A stretch of 5,442 nt of DNA from SIG710 sp045587665. Lineage in GTDB: Bacteria > Bacillota > Clostridia > Oscillospirales > CAG-272. The notes beneath the pieces were generated by a model. That model did no database searches and was not told where the DNA came from. It was given only the letters and a program-made list of their open reading frames with translations. Positions within the stretch are counted from its first letter, which is position 1. Each line of letters begins with the position of its first letter. Positions 1 to 4,741 of the stretch are shown one piece after another. Position numbers and translations under genes: made by a program. Location of the stretch: positions 1 to 5,442 of the forward strand of contig JAZNCT010000057.1 in assembly GCA_045587665.1 (NCBI GenBank). The letters run 5' to 3'.

Positions 1-539
1 ACGGTCTCTTCAACAGCCTCTTCTCTTGTCGCGTGCATAGTGTGACCCTCTTGCCAGAGAAACTCTCTTGAACGCAGGAAAGGTCTGGTTGTCTTTTCCC
101 ACCTTACAACAGAGCACCACTGGTTATAAAGCTTAGGCAGATCTCTGTATGAGCGGATGATGTTTGCATAGTGCTCACAGAAAAGGGTCTCGGATGTGGG
201 GCGAACGCACATTCGTTCGGTCAGCTTTTCGGAGCCGCCGTGAGTTACCCATGCAACCTCGGGGGCAAAGCCTGCAACGTGATCCTTTTCTCTCTGCAAA
301 AGAGATTCGGGAATGAACATAGGCATATATACATTTTCGTGCCCAAGCTCTTTAAAGCGTGTGTCAAGGATCTTCTGAATATTTTCCCAAATTGCGTAGC
401 CGTACGGACGAATTATCATACAGCCCTTAACGCTGGAATAGTCAATAAGATCTGCTTTTTTGCAGATGTCGGTATACCACTGAGCAAAATCAACGTCCAT
501 AGCCGTTATCTGCTCAACCATTTTCTTGTCGTTTGCCAT
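1..539 (-). CDS. proS: Prolyl-tRNA synthetase, short archaeal/eukaryote-like type (partial, N-terminal 179 residues)
   Basis: This class II aminoacyl-tRNA synthetase charges tRNA-Pro with proline using ATP in the cytoplasm. The frame reads from ATG at 539 down to the left edge without a stop and gives 179 full codons plus two bases. The family is usually about 475-490 residues, so roughly the first third is present. Visible family signatures are the motif 1 region around residues 40-78 (MIIRPYGYAIWENIQ then YMPMFIPES), RPTSETLF at 113-120, and class II motif 2 at about 147-167 (RWEKTTRPFLRSREF then WQEGHT). The absence of an insertion domain between motifs cannot be judged because motif 3 is outside the window. 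The RPTSE and WQEGHT wording fits the short type, not the long E. coli type with an editing insert. The start is supported by AGGAG at 544-548, four bases upstream, and by a consensus promoter. A usual WQEGHTAHA reads WQEGHTMHA here. Identity is secure; the subtype is very likely. Confidence 0.95.
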   Translation of the reverse strand, partial: MANDKKMVEQITAMDVDFAQWYTDICKKADLIDYSSVKGCMIIRPYGYAIWENIQKILDTRFKELGHENVYMPMFIPESLLQREKDHVAGFAPEVAWVTHGGSEKLTERMCVRPTSETLFCEHYANIIRSYRDLPKLYNQWCSVVRWEKTTRPFLRSREFLWQEGHTMHATREEAVEET

Positions 540-590
540 GTTTCTCCTTTTGCCCCTGTTTTGGAGCCAAATAAATCAAAAGTATATCAT

Positions 591-619
591 ATTATATAAT
601 ATCCCCCGCAAAATGTCAA
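591..619 (-). promoter_or_regulatory. Sigma-A promoter of the prolyl-tRNA synthetase gene
   Basis: On the minus strand the -35 box TTGACA (619-614) is followed by exactly 17 bases and the -10 box TATAAT (596-591). Both boxes match the consensus perfectly. Transcription should begin near 584, which leaves a leader of about 45 bases before the ATG at 539. That leader is too short for a T-box riboswitch. I infer that this gene is expressed constitutively and strongly from this site. Confidence 0.85.
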
Positions 620-647
620 GGGGCGGAACGTTTTTTGGCTTTTTCTA

Positions 648-676
648 TTGAAAAAAACGCAGAGTTGTGATAATAT
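648..676 (+). promoter_or_regulatory. Candidate promoter of the GT26 glycosyltransferase gene
   Basis: TTGAAA (648-653, five of six consensus bases) is followed by 17 bases and TAATAT (671-676, four of six). A TGN extended -10 element (668-670) stands directly before the -10 box. The predicted start of transcription is near 683, about 80 bases before the TTG start codon. Other combinations in this AT-rich stretch are possible, for example TTGATA (678-683) with TAATTT (701-706), so the exact site is uncertain. The -35 box lies 28 bases from the -35 box of the divergent synthetase promoter. Confidence 0.45.
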
Positions 677-714
677 ATTGATAAAATAATCGTTGAACAG
701 TAATTTATCACAAC
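664..714. repeat. Perfect 10-bp inverted repeat in the GT26 upstream region
   Basis: GTTGTGATAA at 664-673 is matched by its exact reverse complement TTATCACAAC at 705-714, with 31 bases between the arms. The left arm overlaps the -10 region of the candidate promoter and the right arm lies in the early leader. The arms are about 41 bases apart centre to centre, close to four helical turns. This could place two bound proteins on one face of the DNA, or form a long-loop hairpin. No regulator is assigned. Confidence 0.5.
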
Positions 715-748
715 CCCATAAATTATTGTTTATGCTCTAACGCAATAG

Positions 749-756
749 AAAGGTGA
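749..756 (+). promoter_or_regulatory. Ribosome binding site that fixes a TTG start
   Basis: AAAGGTGA at 749-756 lies seven bases before TTG at 764. No ATG is available at a suitable distance, since the next in-frame ATG is at 842. This site is the main reason for accepting the TTG start of the GT26 gene. Confidence 0.7.
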
Positions 757-763
757 AACGGAA

Positions 764-1510
764 TTGAAAAAAATAAATGTCCGCGGCGTGAATTTTGATA
801 ATGTAACGCTGAGAGAAGCGGCAGAGAAGCTGGGAGAACATATGGCAAAGGGAGAGGGCATCGTTGCGGTCTACACCCCCAATGCCGAGATAGTGCAACT
901 CTGCATTGACAAAAATGAATACTACGGTTTAATAAATTCTGCCGAAATGACAGTCCCCGAAGGAATCGGCGTCATAAAAGCGGCAAAAATTCTCGGAACA
1001 CCTTTAAAAGAGAGAGTTCCGGGCGTTGAGCTTGGCGAAAAAATGATAGAATTTTGCGCAAAAAACGGGCACAAGGTCTATTTTCTCGGCGGGAAGCCCG
1101 GAGTTGCCTCTCTTGCGGCAAAAAATATGACCGAAAAATATCCGGGTCTTATTGTCTGCGGAACAGGTGACGGCTATTTCAAAAAAGAGGGAGAAGAAAG
1201 CGACGAGATTATCGGCAAAATAGCCGATTCGTGCGCAGAGCTTCTTTTTGTATGCCTCGGTGTACCTGTTCAGGAAAAATGGATTCATGATAATAAAGAA
1301 AAGCTTGCTCTGATCGGAGTAAAGGTCTGCATGGCTCTCGGCGGAAGTCTTGATGTTTATTCCGGCACCGTGAAAAGGGCACCTGACTTCTTTTGCAAAA
1401 CAGGCTTAGAATGGTTCTACCGGCTATTGAAACAGCCCTCGCGCATAGGCCGAATGATGAAGCTGCCCAAATTTCTCATTGGAACTTACGGAGAAAAATT
1501 CAGAGGATGA
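764..1510 (+). CDS. WecG/TagA/CpsF family (GT26) glycosyltransferase
   Basis: This 248-residue protein belongs to the GT26 family. Its members transfer an N-acetylhexosamine (ManNAc or ManNAcA from a UDP sugar) onto an undecaprenyl-linked sugar at the inner face of the membrane, in wall teichoic acid, enterobacterial common antigen or capsule synthesis. The acceptor here is unknown. Family landmarks are TPNAEIV (38-44), VPEGIGV (64-70), KERVPG (82-87), VYFLGGKPGV (105-114), GTGDGYF (133-139), CLGVPVQEKW (164-173) and ALGGSLDVYSG (191-201). The basic C-terminal part, with Arg220, Arg227 and Arg230, matches the membrane-docking appendage described for TagA. The length is typical. The start is TTG, supported by an SD site seven bases upstream; starting at Met27 would remove part of the conserved fold. 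An odd point is Glu66, where most of the family has the proposed catalytic Asp. No other envelope-polymer genes are next to it, so the substrate cannot be read from context. Codon use is AAA- and ATA-rich, unlike the neighbouring GAPDH gene. Confidence 0.9.
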   Translation: MKKINVRGVNFDNVTLREAAEKLGEHMAKGEGIVAVYTPNAEIVQLCIDKNEYYGLINSAEMTVPEGIGVIKAAKILGTPLKERVPGVELGEKMIEFCAKNGHKVYFLGGKPGVASLAAKNMTEKYPGLIVCGTGDGYFKKEGEESDEIIGKIADSCAELLFVCLGVPVQEKWIHDNKEKLALIGVKVCMALGGSLDVYSGTVKRAPDFFCKTGLEWFYRLLKQPSRIGRMMKLPKFLIGTYGEKFRG

Positions 1511-1512
1511 AA

Positions 1513-1550
1513 AAGCGGGGCATTGCCCCATGTCCCACTTCCGTTTTTTT
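1513..1550 (+). terminator. Intrinsic terminator after the GT26 gene
   Basis: The segment 1513-1523 (AAGCGGGGCAT) pairs with 1530-1540 (ATGTCCCACTT) with one C-A mismatch and one G-U pair, leaving a six-base loop TGCCCC. After CCG comes a run of seven T at 1544-1550. It begins three bases after the stop codon of the GT26 gene and has an A-rich 5' flank. A shorter competing hairpin, GGGGC-ATT-GCCCC at 1517-1529, uses some of the same bases. Confidence 0.7.
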
Positions 1551-1597
1551 ACGAATGTGTTTTGTTTATTGCAAAAATGACGGATGTGGGGCTTTTT
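1534..1597 (+). repeat. Overlapping long inverted repeat, possible second terminator
   Basis: CCCACTTCCG at 1534-1543 is complementary to CGGATGTGGG at 1581-1590 in nine of ten positions. Inside it TTTTG (1560-1564) can pair with CAAAA (1572-1576). The right arm is followed by GC and five T (1593-1597). This fold uses the 3' arm of the first terminator, so the two cannot form together. It may be a backup terminator or a chance structure. Confidence 0.35.
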
Positions 1598-1609
1598 GAG
1601 GAGATTTTT

Positions 1610-1637
1610 TTGATAAATTTAACAAAAATGATAAAAT
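1610..1637 (+). promoter_or_regulatory. Upstream promoter of the GAPDH gene
   Basis: TTGATA (1610-1615) is followed by 16 bases and TAAAAT (1632-1637), each matching five of six consensus positions. A TGN extended -10 element lies at 1629-1631. Transcription should begin near 1644, giving a leader of about 120 bases. Confidence 0.6.
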
Positions 1638-1650
1638 TTTCTCAAAGCAC

Positions 1651-1679
1651 TTGTATATTACGGAATTTTGAGTTAAAAT
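1651..1679 (+). promoter_or_regulatory. Possible second, downstream GAPDH promoter
   Basis: TTGTAT (1651-1656) is followed by 17 bases and TAAAAT (1674-1679). The -10 box is good (five of six) and the -35 box is weak (three of six, but with the important TTG). If used, it would start near 1686 and give a leader of about 80 bases. Tandem promoters are common for highly expressed glycolytic genes, but this one is less certain than the upstream site. Confidence 0.35.
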
Positions 1680-1752
1680 ATATGTGTGAAAGTTTGGCTT
1701 GTTGATCGCGCGCCGCTTTTGCAAGAAAAGTCAAAAAATTTTTATATAAAAC

Positions 1753-1757
1753 GGAGG
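1753..1757 (+). promoter_or_regulatory. Ribosome binding site that fixes the GAPDH start
   Basis: GGAGG at 1753-1757 lies nine bases before ATG at 1767. It rules out the longer in-frame reading that begins with GTG at 1686, which would add 27 residues with no similarity to GAPDH. Confidence 0.85.
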
Positions 1758-1766
1758 ATTCCAAAA

Positions 1767-2783
1767 ATGTCAGTTAAAGTTGCTATTAACGGTTTTGGCC
1801 GTATCGGTCGTCTCGCATTCAGACAGATGTTCGGTGCAGATGGTTATGAGGTAGTTGCAATCAACGACCTTACCAGCCCCAAGATGCTCGCTCACCTTCT
1901 GAAGTATGACACAGCTCAGGGTCGCTATGATCACGAGGTTGTTGCAGATGAAGAAGCAAGCACAATCACAGTTGACGGCAAGACCCTCAAGATCTATGCT
2001 GAGAAGGACGCTGCTAACTGCCCTTGGGGTGAGCTTGGCGTAGACGTTGTTCTTGAGTGCACAGGTTTCTACTGCTCCACAGAAAAGTCCATGGCTCATA
2101 TCAATGCAGGCGCAAAGAAGGTTGTTATCTCTGCTCCCGCAGGCAAGGATCTTAAGACAATCGTTTACAGCGTAAACGAAAAGACTCTTACAGCTGATGA
2201 CAAGATCATCTCCGCTGCTTCCTGCACAACCAACTGCCTTGCTCCTATGGCAAAGGCTCTCAACGACTATGCTCCTATCCAGAGCGGTATCATGACAACT
2301 GTTCACGCTTACACAGGTGACCAGATGATCCTTGACGGTCCTCACAGAAAGGGTGACCTCCGCCGTGCAAGAGCAGGCGCACAGAACATCGTTCCTAACT
2401 CCACAGGTGCAGCTAAGGCTATCGGTCTCGTTATTCCCGAGCTCAACGGCAAGCTTATCGGCAGCGCTCAGAGAGTTCCTACCTGCACAGGTTCTACAAC
2501 TATCCTCGTTGCAGTTGTGAAGGGTAAGGACGTAACTGTTGAGGGCATCAACGCTGCTATGAAGGCTGCTTCTTCCGCTTCCTTCGGCTACAACACAGAT
2601 GAGATCGTTTCTTCCGACGTTATCGGTATGACATACGGTTCTCTCTTTGATGCAACTCAGACAATGGTTGCAAAGATCGATGACGACACATATCAGGTTC
2701 AGGTTGTTTCTTGGTACGATAACGAGAACTCCTACACAAGCCAGATGGTTCGTACTATCAAGTACTTCGCAGAACTCAACTAA
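1767..2783 (+). CDS. gap: Glyceraldehyde-3-phosphate dehydrogenase, NAD-type (glycolytic)
   Basis: This 338-residue cytoplasmic enzyme, normally a homotetramer, oxidises and phosphorylates glyceraldehyde 3-phosphate to 1,3-bisphosphoglycerate with NAD+. The Rossmann motif INGFGRIGR is at residues 7-15. Asp34 followed by Leu-Thr (NDLT) is the usual mark of NAD rather than NADP preference. The active site is ASCTTNC at 151-157 with nucleophile Cys153, and His180 in TTVHAYT is its base partner. The substrate-side segments DGPHRKGDLRRARAG (190-204) and QRVPT (235-239, with Arg236) are intact, and the C-terminal WYDNENSY (316-323) is present. The length is normal. The start at ATG 1767 is chosen because INGFGR must lie near the N-terminus and because GGAGG is nine bases upstream. 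Codon choice is strongly biased (AAG, ATC, AAC), as expected for an abundant protein. The gene stands alone between its own promoters and a strong terminator; phosphoglycerate kinase does not follow it here. Confidence 0.98.
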   Translation: MSVKVAINGFGRIGRLAFRQMFGADGYEVVAINDLTSPKMLAHLLKYDTAQGRYDHEVVADEEASTITVDGKTLKIYAEKDAANCPWGELGVDVVLECTGFYCSTEKSMAHINAGAKKVVISAPAGKDLKTIVYSVNEKTLTADDKIISAASCTTNCLAPMAKALNDYAPIQSGIMTTVHAYTGDQMILDGPHRKGDLRRARAGAQNIVPNSTGAAKAIGLVIPELNGKLIGSAQRVPTCTGSTTILVAVVKGKDVTVEGINAAMKAASSASFGYNTDEIVSSDVIGMTYGSLFDATQTMVAKIDDDTYQVQVVSWYDNENSYTSQMVRTIKYFAELN

Positions 2784-2797
2784 TTTAAACGTTATAA

Positions 2798-2830
2798 AAA
2801 CAGCGCCGTGCAAATTGCACGGCGCTGTTT
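2798..2830. terminator. Bidirectional intrinsic terminator between gap and the phosphohexomutase gene
   Basis: AAACAGCGCCGTGC (2798-2811) and GCACGGCGCTGTTT (2817-2830) form a perfect 14-bp GC-rich stem with loop AAATT. On the plus strand the tail is TTTGTTTAT. On the minus strand it is a run of five T (2800-2796) followed by AT. It lies 15 bases after the gap stop codon and 11 bases beyond the stop codon of the opposing gene, so it can end both converging transcripts. Confidence 0.92.
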
Positions 2831-2840
2831 GTTTATCTTA

Positions 2841-4517
2841 TCAGTTTTTCTCAAAAACCTTGCGCATATGAGCAAGCTTTTCCTCTGCTGCCGCTTTGTT
2901 CTCGCCAACAACACAGAAGTAGAACTTACATTTAGGCTCTGTTCCGCTTGGACGTACCGCTACCCAGCTTCCGTCCTCCATCAAAAATCTGAGAACGTTT
3001 GATTTCGGGAAGCCTGCGGCGATCATCTCGTCAGACTCATAGTCTTCAAGCTTCAAGATCTTAACTCCACCGACAACAGCGGGCGGATCTTTACGCAAGG
3101 AGTTTACAAGTTCGGATATTTTTTCAGTGCCGCCAAGTCCCTTGAAAACAAAGTTATCAAGCGCGTCAAGATAATATCCGTAGGTTTCATAAAGCATATT
3201 GAGAACGTCAACAAGCGTTTTTCCTTCCGCAAGATAATAAGCCGCGGATTCGCAAAGCATCAAAGATGCTTGAACGGCGTCCTTATCGCGAACAAAATCA
3301 GCAATGAGGCATCCATAACTCTCCTCATATCCAAAGACGAACTTCTTGCCGTCGCCTATCTCGTGATTATACACCTTATCACCGATAAACTTAAATCCGG
3401 TAAGCGTTTTTTCAACCTCAACACCATACGCTTCGCATATTCTGTCTCCAAGATCAGAGGTTACGATAGTATTGAACATAACTCCATTTGAAGGCAAGGT
3501 TCCCTTTGCCTTTTTCTGCGAAAGAATATATTCAAGAATTACAGCGGCAGATTGATTTCCGGTCATTCTGATATATTCACCGTTATGCTTAACGGCAACG
3601 CCGAGTCTATCGCAGTCGGGATCTGTTGTGATAACTATATCAGCGTCATTTTTTCTTGCATATTCAAGCGCGAGAGTGTATGCGCCGTCAACCTCGGGGT
3701 TGGGGTTCTCGGTCTTACTGAATTCGGTATCCGGAACGCACTGCTCCTCTACCGGTATTACGTTATATCCAAGACGCTCAAGTACTGTTCTGACGGGAAT
3801 ATTTCCTGTACCGTGCTGAGGTGAGTATACTATCTTCAGGTCCTTTTTATTTATATTTTCATTGATAGCGATAGACATGACCGCCTTGTAATATTTTTCG
3901 TCTATGCTATCGTCAAGTGTTACGATAAGACCGTTTGCCTGCTCGGGAGAAAGCGATTTCACTGCCAAGGCGTCCTCAACCTTATCTATAAATTCAATCA
4001 CCTTTGCATTGATATGAGGCACGAGCTGACAGCCTCTCTCATCATAAAGCTTATATCCGTTATATTCCGGAGGATTATGAGATGCTGTTATCATAACGCC
4101 TCCAAACGCCTTCAGCTCACGAACAGCGAAGGAAAGCTCGGGAGTTGGTCTGAGTGAATCAAATATATACGCTTTAATACCGTTTGCGGCAAGCACACCT
4201 GCGGTTTCCAGTGAAAACTCAACGCTGCAACGTCTGTTATCATGCGCTATAACTATACCCGCCTCTGCTGCCTCTTTTCCAACAGAATTTATATAATCAG
4301 CGTACCCTTGTGTTACTTTTCTTACTATATATTTGTTTATTCTGTTTGTACCGGCGCTGAGTATTCCGCGAAGGCCCGCAGTTCCAAACTCTATTTCAGC
4401 CGAAAAGCGCTCCTCTATCTCTTTTTCATTATCCCTTATGGAATAAAGCTCGCGCTTGGTTTCTTCATCAACGTACGGACTTTCAAGCCAATACTTATAT
4501 ACGTCTTTAAAATTCAT
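2841..4517 (-). CDS. Alpha-D-phosphohexomutase, PGM2/PgcA-like phosphoglucomutase/phosphomannomutase
   Basis: This 558-residue cytoplasmic enzyme interconverts hexose 1-phosphate and 6-phosphate through a phosphoserine and a bisphosphate intermediate. Glucose is the most likely sugar, linking glycolysis to glycogen and UDP-glucose synthesis. All four domains are visible. The N-terminal FGTAGLRG is at 44-51. The phosphoserine loop TASHNPP is at 144-150 with catalytic Ser146. The metal loop TDPDCDRLG is at 298-306 (Asp299, Asp301, Asp303). The sugar-binding loop GYEESYG is at 396-402, and the phosphate-binding loop RPSGTEPK is at 522-529. The length and the GYEESYG form point to the PGM2-like group that includes Bacillus subtilis PgcA; mannose activity cannot be excluded. 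Start: ATG with an AAGGAAGGG tract (4536-4528) whose end is ten bases upstream, matching conserved N-terminal length. Two stop codons in a row (TGA then TAA, 2843-2838) end the frame. The metal loop has Cys302 where Ala is usual. Confidence 0.95.
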   Translation of the reverse strand: MNFKDVYKYWLESPYVDEETKRELYSIRDNEKEIEERFSAEIEFGTAGLRGILSAGTNRINKYIVRKVTQGYADYINSVGKEAAEAGIVIAHDNRRCSVEFSLETAGVLAANGIKAYIFDSLRPTPELSFAVRELKAFGGVMITASHNPPEYNGYKLYDERGCQLVPHINAKVIEFIDKVEDALAVKSLSPEQANGLIVTLDDSIDEKYYKAVMSIAINENINKKDLKIVYSPQHGTGNIPVRTVLERLGYNVIPVEEQCVPDTEFSKTENPNPEVDGAYTLALEYARKNDADIVITTDPDCDRLGVAVKHNGEYIRMTGNQSAAVILEYILSQKKAKGTLPSNGVMFNTIVTSDLGDRICEAYGVEVEKTLTGFKFIGDKVYNHEIGDGKKFVFGYEESYGCLIADFVRDKDAVQASLMLCESAAYYLAEGKTLVDVLNMLYETYGYYLDALDNFVFKGLGGTEKISELVNSLRKDPPAVVGGVKILKLEDYESDEMIAAGFPKSNVLRFLMEDGSWVAVRPSGTEPKCKFYFCVVGENKAAAEEKLAHMRKVFEKN

Positions 4518-4554
4518 GGTTATCTCGCCCTTCCTTAAAAATTTTTACACTTAT

Positions 4555-4583
4555 ATTATATAATATATTTATGCTTTTTTCAA
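4555..4583 (-). promoter_or_regulatory. Sigma-A promoter of the phosphohexomutase gene
   Basis: On the minus strand TTGAAA (4583-4578, five of six) is followed by 17 bases and a perfect TATAAT (4560-4555). Transcription should begin near 4548 and leave a leader of about 30 bases. The -10 box sits inside the palindrome ATTATATAAT, which also occurs at 591-600 over the synthetase promoter. Confidence 0.75.
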
Positions 4584-4619
4584 TAGATAAATTCAATTTA
4601 CATTTATTTTTTAATAAAT

Positions 4620-4634
4620 TTGAATATAATTCAA
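4620..4634. repeat. Dyad TTGAAT-ATA-ATTCAA between the divergent promoters
   Basis: Two 6-bp arms (4620-4625 and 4629-4634) are exact reverse complements separated by three bases. The dyad ends seven bases before the -35 box of the plus-strand promoter. A third copy of the half-site, ATTCAA, lies at 4591-4596. The position suits an operator, but the region is very AT-rich and chance is a real alternative. Confidence 0.3.
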
Positions 4635-4641
4635 TAAAGTA

Positions 4642-4670
4642 TTGACAAAAGCGAAAAAGTGTGTTATTAT
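4642..4670 (+). promoter_or_regulatory. Sigma-A promoter of the substrate-binding protein gene
   Basis: A perfect TTGACA (4642-4647) is followed by 17 bases and TATTAT (4665-4670, five of six). A TGN extended -10 element lies at 4662-4664. Transcription should begin near 4677, giving a leader of about 65 bases. This is among the strongest promoters in the window. Confidence 0.8.
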
Positions 4671-4677
4671 ATTATTA

Positions 4678-4693
4678 CTTTACTGTGGTAAAG
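4678..4693. promoter_or_regulatory. Dyad CTTTAC-TGTG-GTAAAG at the predicted transcription start
   Basis: Two perfect 6-bp arms (4678-4683 and 4688-4693) surround a four-base centre. The dyad begins seven bases after the -10 box, so it overlaps the start of transcription. That is a classic place for a repressor operator. It would also form a small hairpin at the very 5' end of the mRNA, which can protect transcripts from decay. The sequence alone does not decide between these and no regulator is recognised. Confidence 0.45.
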
Positions 4694-4712
4694 CAATAAA
4701 ACATTATTATGT

Positions 4713-4735
4713 GCCGCAAAAGATGCGGCGGGAGG
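4713..4735 (+). promoter_or_regulatory. Leader hairpin directly against the ribosome binding site
   Basis: GCCGCA (4713-4718) and TGCGGC (4724-4729) form a perfect 6-bp stem with loop AAAGA. The stem ends one base before the SD sequence GGAGG (4731-4735), which is six bases before ATG at 4742. The SD itself is outside the stem, so the hairpin probably keeps it exposed or stabilises the mRNA. It has no T-run after it and is not a terminator. Confidence 0.5.
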
Positions 4736-4741
4736 AACTTT

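Noticed and set aside
171..599. A 142-codon plus-strand frame over the synthetase region
   Set aside because: It lies opposite a clear prolyl-tRNA synthetase frame on the minus strand and runs through that gene's promoter. It has no SD site and no recognisable motif.
629..659. CGTTTTTT / AAAAAACG inverted repeat between the divergent promoters
   Set aside because: The 8-bp arms are almost all A and T, and such matches are expected by chance in this intergenic region. It has no GC stem, so it is not a terminator.
1686..1766. N-terminal extension of GAPDH from GTG at 1686
   Set aside because: The 27 extra residues are unlike any GAPDH N-terminus, and GGAGG nine bases before ATG 1767 gives a standard start. 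The GTG also sits at the predicted transcription start of the second promoter.
1687..1766. Possible riboswitch or structured leader before gap
   Set aside because: The leader has only a weak 5-bp hairpin, CTTTT-GCAAG-AAAAG (1716-1730), and a short CG-rich patch (1707-1715). Nothing matches a riboswitch core known to me and no terminator follows before the start codon.
1770..2813. A 347-codon open frame on the minus strand opposite gap
   Set aside because: It begins inside the terminator hairpin, has no SD site of its own, and has a Cys/Val/Ser/Asn-rich composition typical of the complement of a strongly codon-biased gene. The plus-strand GAPDH is unmistakable.
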